From Streptomyces sp. MA5143a (lineage in GTDB: Bacteria > Actinomycetota > Actinomycetes > Streptomycetales > Streptomycetaceae): 64,000 bases of DNA. The stretch spans positions 94,610 through 158,609 of the forward strand of contig NZ_OLMK01000046.1 of assembly GCF_900290235.1 (NCBI RefSeq), read 5' to 3'. Made by a program: the position numbers and the translations under genes. This document shows positions 44,944-52,141 of this stretch, piece by piece; positions within the stretch are counted from its first letter, which is position 1; the number at the start of each line of letters is the position of its first letter. Below the pieces are notes generated by a model. That model saw nothing but the letters and a program-made list of their open reading frames with translations, did no database searches and was not told the origin of the DNA.

Positions 44944-45235
44944 GACAGCCGCAGGTCAGGCCCCCGTTCAGAGCCTTGGTGCTGGTGGGGTTTCGCCGCA
45001 GGTCGCAGCCCTGGACGTCGGTGCGCAACGCCTGTCTGGCAGTCTCCTGAAACACTCTGGTCTGGGCCCTTTTGGCGTCGGCCGCCGCTCTGAACCGGGC
45101 TTGCCGATCTCCATGTACTGAACCAGTCCTGAGGGAGTCGCGCGCCCACTCGGTGCAAATGACGTGCCACGCCCTCATGGCCTCGTGCAGCAACTCGGCT
45201 TTGGTCGCGACCGGGGTCGGGCCCATCATGCACAC
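44873..45235 (-). CDS. Possible small hypothetical protein overlapping the CAP gene end
   Basis: A 120-residue frame with moderate third-position GC. The middle reads like a helical protein (ELLHEAMRAWHVICTEWARD, then ARFRAAADAKRAQTRVFQE), but the last ~23 residues lie antisense to the CAP gene and look non-coding. No family is recognised. It may be a decayed gene. Confidence 0.3.
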   Translation of the reverse strand: MCMMGPTPVATKAELLHEAMRAWHVICTEWARDSLRTGSVHGDRQARFRAAADAKRAQTRVFQETARQALRTDVQGCDLRRNPTSTKALNGGLTCGCLSSRSPGSTTGRRRPGALPRPAS

Positions 45236-45433
45236 GATTTATGGGCCACTTCGGCCACTCATAACCTCGCGGTCCTGCCTGTCGGGAGCGTCACCGCAGG
45301 AAGAATGGACGTCTGCCGAAAACCCTGGTCGGTTGATCGACGTCGACCGGGCCGGATGACCTCAGCGACCGTCCCGCCCGTAGTTCGCATCGAGAGGGCA
45401 GGCCAGCGCGGGAGGCGGTGGAGGTGTCGAGGG
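44944..45433. other. Variable 490-bp stretch after the CAP gene
   Basis: Apart from the doubtful minus-strand frame at 44873-45235, I see no convincing gene. Coding bias is weaker than elsewhere. It leads into the tRNA-like sequence at 45434-45519 and probably marks variable DNA. Confidence 0.4.
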
Positions 45434-45519
45434 TGGCCACGGCCCGGATTCGAACCGGGGTTTCCGCATCGGGGCGAACCCGAGTGCGACGTCTTGGGCC
45501 GCTAAAACGACTCATGGCC
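45434..45519 (-). ncRNA. Non-canonical tRNA-like sequence
   Basis: On the minus strand, 7-base arms GGCCATG (45519-45513) and CGTGGCC (45441-45435) pair fully with one G-U, followed by an A and CCC. A perfect T-arm is present (CCCGG-TTCGAAT-CCGGG). A D-loop-like AGCGGCCCAA is flanked by CGTT and GACG. In between, CGCA-C-TCGG pairs with CCGA-TGCG around a 7-base loop GTTCGCC, an over-long anticodon-type arm. An alternative fold gives a class II shape with loop CCAAGAC (AAG) and a long variable arm but no D-arm. Neither is a standard tRNA. It may be a degenerate tRNA or a special tRNA-like RNA. Confidence 0.4.
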
Positions 45520-45681
45520 AGGCGAATAGTACTGACTCAGAGGCCGACAGGCCCACCTCTTTGAGGGGTGACGTCCCAGGTCGCGCCGATCCCCGCGCTT
45601 GGATGGCTGCGCCCCTGAGGGTCGAATGAGGCCAAATCGCGACCTACCGGGATCCGGTTGAATTCGCCCACACTCAAACAC

Positions 45682-46149
45682 ATGGGGGCGATTCGGGATC
45701 TTGACCAGTCGGCATGCCATCGCTGCGGGGAGATCAACCACACCGTGCGTGAGCGCGGACGGTTCGGCCTCATGGCAAGCTACTGCGAGAGGTGCTGGAA
45801 CACCTTCGCCAACGAGATGGCCGAAGCCGACGGGGCCACAGCCGCCCCCAGGCCGAGCCCCGAGCCGGACGACGTGACTTGGATCGAGCCGCCGATCTGC
45901 CCTGAATGCGGCGCCTTGATTCGTGTATGCCCCACCAACTACGACCGGTGGGTCAGCCTCGCCATGGTGGAGTTGCCGGCCAAAGACGTCCCAGAGCCTT
46001 TCCGGTGGCGTTTGACACGGCTCCCGGACCGAGCCCCCACCCCCACGGATGTCGTGGCCGTACGCGTCCGTGGAATCGATCCGCTACCCAGCGAACCCGT
46101 CGTGCCGGCCCACCGCATGATGTGCGTTCCCGAGTGGGGCGAGCCGTAA
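45682..46149 (+). CDS. DUF6083-like protein with two cysteine pairs
   Basis: A 155-residue protein with two zinc-ribbon-like halves: CHRCGEINHTVRERGRFGLM with CERCW, and CPECGALIRVCPTNYDRWVS, followed by PFRWRLTRLP and a His/Cys tail (PAHRMMCVPEW). The second half resembles the DUF6083 pattern, common in Streptomyces accessory regions (from memory; Y-x-R-W-V, then RW, then H-x-x-C). The ATG at 45682 has no ribosome site; a TTG at 45658 is possible. Function unknown. Confidence 0.65.
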   Translation: MGAIRDLDQSACHRCGEINHTVRERGRFGLMASYCERCWNTFANEMAEADGATAAPRPSPEPDDVTWIEPPICPECGALIRVCPTNYDRWVSLAMVELPAKDVPEPFRWRLTRLPDRAPTPTDVVAVRVRGIDPLPSEPVVPAHRMMCVPEWGEP

Positions 46150-46306
46150 CGACCACCACCGCTGGCAACACCGACAGCCAAGGCGCAGGTCGCAGCGTTG
46201 ATCGATCGCACAGCCGCGGGTCAAGACCCGACCTACACTTCTTCGGCCACTGAACCGACCCTGCGAGGGCTTCCGAGCCCCGCCTCCCGTTTCCACGCAC
46301 CGAGCG

Positions 46307-46346
46307 AGCGCTAACCATGAGTTAGTGCAACCTTATGGTTAGCGCT
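46307..46346. promoter_or_regulatory. 40-bp dyad operator in front of the HxlR gene
   Basis: agcgctaaccat (46307-46318) is repeated inverted and exact at 46335-46346. Within it are two smaller dyads: ctaac-catga-gttag (46311-46325) and caacc-ttat-ggttag (46328-46341). It ends 21 bases before the regulator's start, so it is a likely autoregulatory operator. Confidence 0.75.
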
Positions 46347-46367
46347 GCTTCGGAGTATTCTCGGAGT

Positions 46368-46808
46368 ATGGATTCAGCCGCGCAGACCGCCGTGACGCCC
46401 GCGCAGGCCTCCGCGGATGCGGACGACCGGGACTTCGACGCCCTGGCTTTCGACGTCTTCGCCAGGAACTGTCCGTCCCGGGGCACCCTGGAGCACGTCA
46501 CCGGCCGCTGGGGCGCGCTCACGCTGGGCGCGCTGCACGAGGGGTCGCTGCGCTTCAACGAGCTGCGGCGGCGCGTCGACGGCGTCAGCGAGAAGATGCT
46601 CTCCCAGACCCTGCACGCGCTGGAGCGGGACGGGCTGGTCCACCGTGAGGCGCAGCCCACGAACCCGCCACGCGTCGACTACACCCTCACTCCGCTCGGC
46701 CATGAGGTCTCCGAGCGGCTGCTCTCCCTCATCGTCTGCGTGGAGGAGCGCATGGAGGACGTGCTGAGGGCGCGGGCCCGCTACGACGAGACCCGCGGGG
46801 CCCGCTGA
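46368..46808 (+). CDS. HxlR-family winged-helix regulator
   Basis: A 146-residue regulator. The HxlR domain is recognised by CPSRGTLEHVTGRWGALTLG, LRFNELRRRVDGVSEKMLSQ, TLHALERDGLVHREAQPTNP and VDYTLTPLGHEVSERL. Cys near residue 38 is the usual redox or ligand position. ATG at 46368 is used; an ATG at 46335 lies inside the operator and is unlikely. The gene overlaps the end of mutM tail to tail by 28 bases. HxlR proteins often control a neighbouring oxidoreductase, but none is adjacent. Confidence 0.9.
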   Translation: MDSAAQTAVTPAQASADADDRDFDALAFDVFARNCPSRGTLEHVTGRWGALTLGALHEGSLRFNELRRRVDGVSEKMLSQTLHALERDGLVHREAQPTNPPRVDYTLTPLGHEVSERLLSLIVCVEERMEDVLRARARYDETRGAR

Positions 46809-47641
46809 CACGTCGGGCAGAAGTAGCTGGAGCGGTTCATCCAGGGCCGTCGCCGCATCGGTGTGGCACAGCGGCGGCAGGGCAGCCCCTCACGCCCGTA
46901 CGCGTCCAGGGAGCGGTCGAAGTACCCCGACTCTCCGTTGACGTTGACGTAGAGGCTGTCGAAGCTCGTGCCGCCCACCGAGAGGGCCGCGTTCATCACG
47001 TCCCGTACGTGGCCGAGGAGTTCGGTGGTGCGGGGGCGGGTGAAACCGGCGGTCGGGCGTTCGTAGTGGATCCGGGCGCGCCACAGCGCCTCGTCGGCGT
47101 AGATGTTGCCGACCCCGCTGATCAACGACTGGTCGAGCAGGGCCCGTTTGATGGTGGTGCGCTTGCGGCGCAGCGCCTGGTGGAACGCCTCCGCGTCGAA
47201 CAGCGGGTCCAGGGGGTCGCGGGCGATGTGCGCGATGACGTCGGGCAGACCGTCGGGGGTGGTGTCGTGCAACGACAAGCCGCCGAAGGTGCGTTGGTCG
47301 ACGAAGCGGAGTTCGGTGCCCAGGTCGTCCGCGAAGCGGACGCGGATCCTGAGGTGCTTCTCGTCGGCCGCGTCGTGCGGTTGCACGAGCAGTTGGCCGC
47401 TCATGCCGAGGTGGGCGAGGACGGCGGTCCCGGTGTCCGCCACCGGCAGCCACAGGTACTTGCCGCGCCGGCTCGGCTCACCGATGCGGTGCCCCTTGAG
47501 CCGGTGCGCGAAGTCCTCGGGACCGGCCAGATGCCGCCGGATCGCCCGCGGGTGCAGTACCTCGACATCGGCGACGGTGCGCTGGGCGACCCACCGCCGC
47601 AGTCCCCGCCGGACGACCTCGACCTCGGGCAGTTCTGGCAC
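46781..47641 (-). CDS. mutM: Formamidopyrimidine-DNA glycosylase (Fpg)
   Basis: A 286-residue repair glycosylase/AP lyase for 8-oxoguanine. After the initiator, PELPEVEVVRRGL supplies the catalytic Pro2 and Glu3; RRGKYLW carries the conserved Lys; ISGVGNIYADEALW is the H2TH motif; the C-terminal zinc finger is CRRCATP, then CPTCQR. GTG start at 47641 with ggagg five bases before it. Its 3' end overlaps the HxlR gene. Confidence 0.97.
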   Translation of the reverse strand: MPELPEVEVVRRGLRRWVAQRTVADVEVLHPRAIRRHLAGPEDFAHRLKGHRIGEPSRRGKYLWLPVADTGTAVLAHLGMSGQLLVQPHDAADEKHLRIRVRFADDLGTELRFVDQRTFGGLSLHDTTPDGLPDVIAHIARDPLDPLFDAEAFHQALRRKRTTIKRALLDQSLISGVGNIYADEALWRARIHYERPTAGFTRPRTTELLGHVRDVMNAALSVGGTSFDSLYVNVNGESGYFDRSLDAYGREGLPCRRCATPMRRRPWMNRSSYFCPTCQRAPRVSS

Positions 47642-47762
47642 GGGGTCCTCCGGAGGATGAGCCGAGAGAGGGTGGGTTGTCGTCGTGGGGCGGCTGCGGT
47701 GCTTTGTGTTGCTCGCGCCCACAGACGGGTCGCACGCGACGACGTACGGAAGCCGCCCCCTC

Positions 47763-47805
47763 ACCCCCAGCGGGGGTACGGGGGCGGCAGCCCCCTAGAG
47801 GGGGC
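47763..47805 (-). terminator. Double hairpin after rnc
   Basis: Two stems, acccccagcgggggt (47763-47777) and gccccctagagggggc (47790-47805), lie 10-50 bases past the rnc stop. Confidence 0.75.
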
Positions 47806-47814
47806 ACCGAAGCG

Positions 47815-48648
47815 TCAGGCCGACGCGGCGTCCGAGGGCGCGCCCTCGGTCTCGGCGGCCCGCGCGGCGGCCTCCGCGGCCTCCGTCGCTTCCGCCGCCG
47901 CCTTCGCCCGCTCGTCCGCCGCGGCACGGATCGCCCGCCAGGCGGACTCGGCCGCCTGCTGCTCCGCTTCCTTCTTGCTGCGGCCGGTGCCGGTGCCGTA
48001 CGAGACGCCTCCGACGCGGGCGGCAGCGGTGAAGGTCTTCTCGTGGTCGGGGCCGGTCTCCGTGACCAGGTACTCGGGTACACCGAGCCCCTCGGTCGCG
48101 GTGAGCTCCTGGAGACTGGTCTTCCAGTCCAGGCCGGCACCGAGGTTCGAGGACTTCTCGATCAGCGGGTCGAACAGGCGGTGCACCAGCTCCGCCGCCG
48201 AGTCGAGTCCCTGGTCGAGATAGACCGCACCGATCACCGCTTCGAGGGTGTCGGCGAGGATGGACGCCTTGTCCCGGCCGCCTGTGCCCTCTTCACCGCG
48301 GCCGAGCCGGATGAAGGAGCCGAGGTCGAGCCCACGGCCCACCTCCGCCAGCGCACGAGAGTTGACCACCGCGGCCCGCAACTTGGCCAGCTGGCCTTCG
48401 GGCAGGTCGGGGTGGGTGCGGTACAGCGTGTCCGTGACCACGAGGCCGAGGACGGAGTCACCGAGGAACTCCAGCCGCTCGTTGGTGGGCAGACCGCCGT
48501 TCTCGTACGCGTAGGAACGGTGGGTGAGTGCGCGCACCAGAAGGGCGGACTCGAGCTTGTAGCCGAGCCGCCCTTCCAGAAGCGTGTGGGACGAGGCTGT
48601 GGTGTCCGCCTTTTTCTTGGCGTTGGTGTCCGCCTTGGCGTCAGACAT
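47815..48648 (-). CDS. rnc: Ribonuclease III
   Basis: A 277-residue double-strand RNA endonuclease. The RNase III signature NERLEFLGDSVLGLVVTD and the second acidic cluster ASILADTLEAVIGAVYLD are followed by a dsRNA-binding domain (DWKTSLQELTATEGLG to AEQQAAESAWRAI) and an Ala/Glu-rich tail. In S. coelicolor RNase III (absB) is a global antibiotic regulator. ATG at 48648 with a gagagg site. Confidence 0.97.
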   Translation of the reverse strand: MSDAKADTNAKKKADTTASSHTLLEGRLGYKLESALLVRALTHRSYAYENGGLPTNERLEFLGDSVLGLVVTDTLYRTHPDLPEGQLAKLRAAVVNSRALAEVGRGLDLGSFIRLGRGEEGTGGRDKASILADTLEAVIGAVYLDQGLDSAAELVHRLFDPLIEKSSNLGAGLDWKTSLQELTATEGLGVPEYLVTETGPDHEKTFTAAARVGGVSYGTGTGRSKKEAEQQAAESAWRAIRAAADERAKAAAEATEAAEAAARAAETEGAPSDAASA

Positions 48649-48667
48649 GGAGCCTCTCACCAGCCGC

Positions 48668-48841
48668 TCAGACCTCGAGGACCTGGCGCTTGTTGTAGGT
48701 GCCACAAGACGGGCACGCGATGTGCTGCTGCTTGGGCTCGTGGCAGCGCTCGCACGCAACCAGGGTGGGGACCGCAGCCTTCCACTGCGACCGGCGGTGG
48801 CGCGTGTTGCTGCGCGACATCTTCCGCTTCGGAACAGCCAC
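48668..48841 (-). CDS. rpmF: 50S ribosomal protein L32
   Basis: A 57-residue L32: AVPKRKMSRSNTRHRRSQWK then a zinc ribbon of four cysteines (CERCHEP, CPSCGTY). GTG start at 48841, ggag eight bases upstream, two bases after the DUF177 stop. The order DUF177-rpmF-rnc-mutM is conserved. Confidence 0.97.
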   Translation of the reverse strand: MAVPKRKMSRSNTRHRRSQWKAAVPTLVACERCHEPKQQHIACPSCGTYNKRQVLEV

Positions 48842-48843
48842 GG

Positions 48844-49497
48844 CTACTTCTCCTGCTTCTCGTCGGCGCGTGCTGACTGAGGCGCGCCGCCGCTCATCTC
48901 GTCCTTCTCGCCATCTTCGAGTGAACCGGCGAGTCCCTGCAGTGCCGCCCAACGGATGTCGACGGCGTCATGGTGGTGGTCCGGGTCGTCCGCGAGCCGC
49001 GCTCCGCATTCGGAGCACAGGCCGGGGCAGTCGTCCTGGCACACCGGCTGCATCGGCAGTGCGAGCACCACCGCGTCCCGCAGCACGGGCTCGAGGTCGA
49101 ACAGGCCGTCCTCGAGGAAGAGCCTGTCCTCGTCGTCCTCGGCGTCGGTGTCGGGCTCCGCGATCACGCGGCCCCGCTCGTCGGCGTCGGGGTACGAGAA
49201 CATCTCCTGGAAGTCCGCTTCGAGCTCCAGCTCCAGCGGCTCCAGACACCTTACGCACTCCCCCTGGGCCTTGGCACGGGCGGTGCCTGTGACGAGCACC
49301 CCTTCCATGACCGACTCCAGGCGGAGTTCGAGTTCCACCGGCGCGCCCTCCGGCACTCCGATGACGCTCTTGATCCCCAGATCCTTGGGAGCGTCGACCG
49401 AACGCGTCAGGCGCTGCATCGCACCCGGCCGCCGACCCAGCTCGTGCGTGTCGAACACGAGGGGGTTGCGGTGGTCGAGACGGGCGTTCAGAGCCAT
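48844..49497 (-). CDS. DUF177 (YceD) family protein
   Basis: A 217-residue acidic protein with two cysteine pairs: GECVRCLEPLEL, and CQDDCPGLCSECGARL. YceD-type proteins are linked to 23S rRNA or 50S accumulation in other species, and the gene always precedes rpmF. ATG at 49497. Confidence 0.93.
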   Translation of the reverse strand: MALNARLDHRNPLVFDTHELGRRPGAMQRLTRSVDAPKDLGIKSVIGVPEGAPVELELRLESVMEGVLVTGTARAKAQGECVRCLEPLELELEADFQEMFSYPDADERGRVIAEPDTDAEDDEDRLFLEDGLFDLEPVLRDAVVLALPMQPVCQDDCPGLCSECGARLADDPDHHHDAVDIRWAALQGLAGSLEDGEKDEMSGGAPQSARADEKQEK

Positions 49498-49646
49498 GTC
49501 AACTTTCGATCTTCGAATCCGGGGGAGGGCGCCGCCCCGGTGTTCCGGGCAGCGCACGATCGCGGGCGTCTTCTGCGGACAGCATGAACGCACGCGCGAC
49601 CGAACAGCCAGGATACTGGACCTTTCGCTATCGGCCCAATCCGCTG

Positions 49647-50768
49647 TCAGCGGCCCTGCTCGTAGCGCCGCAGCTGCTCCGCGGTGATCATCGTGGTGTC
49701 GAAGAGACTCGTCTCGTCGAGCGCGTTCGCCGGGGGCTGCGCGTACCCCTGGTGACCCGACTGGTCCTGGTGCTGCTGTTCCAGCTGTTGCTGGTCCAGG
49801 TGCTGCTGGTTCGGGTGCTGCTGGTTCGGGTCGTACGAGGGCTGCTGCGGGTAGCCCACGGCGTACGGGTCGGCCTGCTGGTAGCCGTAGGGGTCCGCCG
49901 TCTGCTGGGGTTGGGCGTACTGCTGCTGGTAGCCGCCGTACTGGTCCTGGTGGTAGGCCGTCGCCCCGTACGCGTCCTGCTGGGCGTAGGGCGACTGCTC
50001 CGGGGCCTCGTGGGACCGGTCGGCGGGGGCCTCGGAGAAGGCGGCCAGCTCGGCCAGGTAGTCGGCGTCGCTGGTGGGCCTCGGGGAGGTGCCGTCGTCG
50101 TTCAGGGCGAGGGCGCCGAGGTCGTCGGTGGCGATCCGGCCGTGGAGCTTCTGGCGGCCGCGGCCGACGGCCTCCAGGGTCTTGGCGAGGACGGCCTCGA
50201 AGGCGCCGAGCTTGGCGTCGACGTAGGCGTCCGCGTCGCGGCGGAGGGTCTCCGGGTCATGGCTGCGCTCGGGGGCGTCCTCGTCCTCGTAGCCCTGCTC
50301 GTCGAGGCCGGGGCCGGTACCGAGGAGCTTCTCGCGGCCGCGGCCGACCGAGCCGAGGGTCTTGGTGAGGACGACCTCGAAGTTGGCGAGCTTGGAGTCG
50401 ACGTAGTCGTCGGCCTCGGCGCGGACGTCCTCGGCCTCCTGGCGGGCCTCGGTGAGGATGCGGTCGGCCTCGTTCTGGGAGCGGCGGGCGACCTCGGTGT
50501 CGGAGATGAGGGAGCCCCGCTCGGCGTGGGCCGACTCGATGATCCGCTCGGCCTCCTGGCGGGCCCGCTCGACCATGTGGTCGCGGTCCCCGATCAACTC
50601 CTGTGCCTGGGCGAGGGAGTCGGGCAGGGCCGCGCGCAGCTCCTCCAGCAGCGAGAGCAGTTCGGCGCGGTTGACCACGCACGAGGCCGACATGGGCATG
50701 GATCGGGCGCCCGAGACCACCGAGACGATCTCGTCGAGCTTCTTCTGCACGTCCACCGTGTGGTCCAC
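49647..50768 (-). CDS. DivIVA-like coiled-coil protein with Gln-rich tail
   Basis: A 373-residue protein. Long Glu/Arg-rich coiled coil (EARQEAERIIESAHAERG-type, ~50-160), then two related segments (DSKLANFEVVLTKTLGSVGRG and DAKLGAFEAVLAKTLEAVGR; an internal duplication), and a low-complexity tail of Gln/Tyr/Pro with QQHPNQQHLDQQQLEQQHQ. Homologues at this position are the ATP synthase F0/DivIVA-like group (SCO5569 from memory). Two in-frame GTGs (50768 and 50756) are possible starts. Confidence 0.85.
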   Translation of the reverse strand: MDHTVDVQKKLDEIVSVVSGARSMPMSASCVVNRAELLSLLEELRAALPDSLAQAQELIGDRDHMVERARQEAERIIESAHAERGSLISDTEVARRSQNEADRILTEARQEAEDVRAEADDYVDSKLANFEVVLTKTLGSVGRGREKLLGTGPGLDEQGYEDEDAPERSHDPETLRRDADAYVDAKLGAFEAVLAKTLEAVGRGRQKLHGRIATDDLGALALNDDGTSPRPTSDADYLAELAAFSEAPADRSHEAPEQSPYAQQDAYGATAYHQDQYGGYQQQYAQPQQTADPYGYQQADPYAVGYPQQPSYDPNQQHPNQQHLDQQQLEQQHQDQSGHQGYAQPPANALDETSLFDTTMITAEQLRRYEQGR

Positions 50769-50901
50769 CGTGTGCTCGCCACTCTCTACAGCTGTGTTGG
50801 AGACGGTCGGATCGACTGTACGGCCAGTGGAGGACCACCGGACACCGGGTGGCGCGACCGGTCCCGCGCGGGCCCTGCGAGCGGGTCCCGCGACGGGTGC
50901 C

Positions 50902-51381
50902 CTAGTCGCGGCGCAGGCGTTCGGTAAGGGCTTCGAGGACGACGGGGGGTACCAGGTGGGAGACGTCGCCGCCCCAGGTCGCGACCTCCTTGACCAGCGA
51001 GGACGACAGGAAGCTGTAGGTGGGGTTGGTGGGGACGAAGAGGGTCTCGATGCCCGAGAGGCCGATGTTCATCTGAGCCATCTGAAGCTCGTAGTCGAAG
51101 TCGCTGACGGCGCGCAGGCCCTTGACGATGGCGGGGATGTCGCGCTGCTTGCAGAAGTCGACGAGGAGACCGTGGAAGGCCTCGACCCGTACGTTCGCGT
51201 ACTCGGCGGTGACCTCGCGGATGAGGTCGATCCGCTCCTCCACCTCGAACAGGCCCTTCTTCGACTTGTTGATCATCACCGCGACATAGACCTCGTCGTA
51301 CAGCTTGGAGGCGCGGCCAATGATGTCGAGGTGTCCATTGGTGATGGGGTCGAACGACCCGGGACAGACGGCGCGGCGCAC
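50902..51381 (-). CDS. coaD: Phosphopantetheine adenylyltransferase
   Basis: A 159-residue enzyme of coenzyme A synthesis (4'-phosphopantetheine plus ATP to dephospho-CoA). Nucleotidyltransferase motif RRAVCPGSFDPITNGHLDII and the C-terminal NPTYSFLSSSLVKEVA are present. The GTG at 51381 has a gaggg site 7 bases before it and gives the standard length; an ATG at 51411, overlapping the rsmD stop (ATGA), would add ten residues. Confidence 0.95.
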   Translation of the reverse strand: MRRAVCPGSFDPITNGHLDIIGRASKLYDEVYVAVMINKSKKGLFEVEERIDLIREVTAEYANVRVEAFHGLLVDFCKQRDIPAIVKGLRAVSDFDYELQMAQMNIGLSGIETLFVPTNPTYSFLSSSLVKEVATWGGDVSHLVPPVVLEALTERLRRD

Positions 51382-51407
51382 TTGGGATCCCTCGCTCTCC
51401 GGTCCGG

Positions 51408-51995
51408 TCATCGTGCGTCTTCGCACGTAGAGGCGGCGCGACCGTACCAAAACGTTCCCTCGCCGTAACGACGGGCCCGGAGCGCTTCGAAACCGGTCGG
51501 CCAGGCGAAGTCACCGCCTCTGGTGCTGCGCTCCACGGTGACGAGCGCTTCCTCGGCGAGCCAGCCTCCCGTACGGAGTGTGAGCAGGATCTCCCGAAGA
51601 TCGTCGTCCGGGACGGCGTACGGGGGGTCGAGGAAGACGATGTCGTACGGCTCCTGGGGCGCCTGGCCCTGGATGATCTGTTCCGCTTTGCCCGACCTCA
51701 CCTCGGCGCCGGGGAGGCCGAGCGTCCGGACGTTGTCGCGGACCGTCCGGGCGGCGCGGGCGTCGGCCTCGACGAGGAGGGTGTGGGCGGCGCCGCGGGA
51801 GAGGGCCTCCAGGCCGACGGCTCCGGAGCCGGCGTAGAGGTCGAGGACGCGTTCGCCGTCGAGGGGGCCGCCGAGGAGGGCCTGCCAGGTGGAGAAGAGG
51901 CCCTCGCGTGCGCGATCGGAGGTGGGGCGGGTGCCGTTCCCTGGCGGGACGGCCAGGCGGCGTCCGCCGGCTGCGCCGGCGATCACGCGGGTCAT
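51408..51995 (-). CDS. rsmD: 16S rRNA (guanine(966)-N(2))-methyltransferase RsmD
   Basis: A 195-residue enzyme: TRVIAGAAGGRRLAVPPGN, AdoMet motif VLDLYAGSGAVGLEALSRGA and catalytic DPPY (IVFLDPPYAVPDDDL). ATG at 51995 with an aagga site. It sits between recG and coaD, a widespread order. Confidence 0.95.
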   Translation of the reverse strand: MTRVIAGAAGGRRLAVPPGNGTRPTSDRAREGLFSTWQALLGGPLDGERVLDLYAGSGAVGLEALSRGAAHTLLVEADARAARTVRDNVRTLGLPGAEVRSGKAEQIIQGQAPQEPYDIVFLDPPYAVPDDDLREILLTLRTGGWLAEEALVTVERSTRGGDFAWPTGFEALRARRYGEGTFWYGRAASTCEDAR

Positions 51996-52037
51996 CTTGG
52001 GTCCTTGGAGGAGGGGGCGGCTACGCCTCCAGTCTGT

Positions 52038-52071
52038 CAGGCGAGGAGGCACGGCAGGCGAGGAGGCACGG
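52038..52071. repeat. Two tandem copies of a 17-bp unit
   Basis: caggcgaggaggcacgg is repeated exactly at 52038-52054 and 52055-52071, in the recG-rsmD gap. Confidence 0.85.
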
Positions 52072-52141
52072 GCGCCTGCCGCCGGCAGGGAGAGCAGGCA
52101 ACGTCACACGCGGCACCGGCCCTGCGCGTGCGGCCCTCCCC

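Noticed and set aside
45434..45519. A normal tRNA gene on the minus strand
   Set aside because: The anticodon arm or the D-arm cannot be drawn in standard form, so it is listed only as tRNA-like.
44944..46367. An integrated mobile element at the tRNA-like sequence
   Set aside because: No integrase, no transposase and no repeated att-like end could be found in the window.
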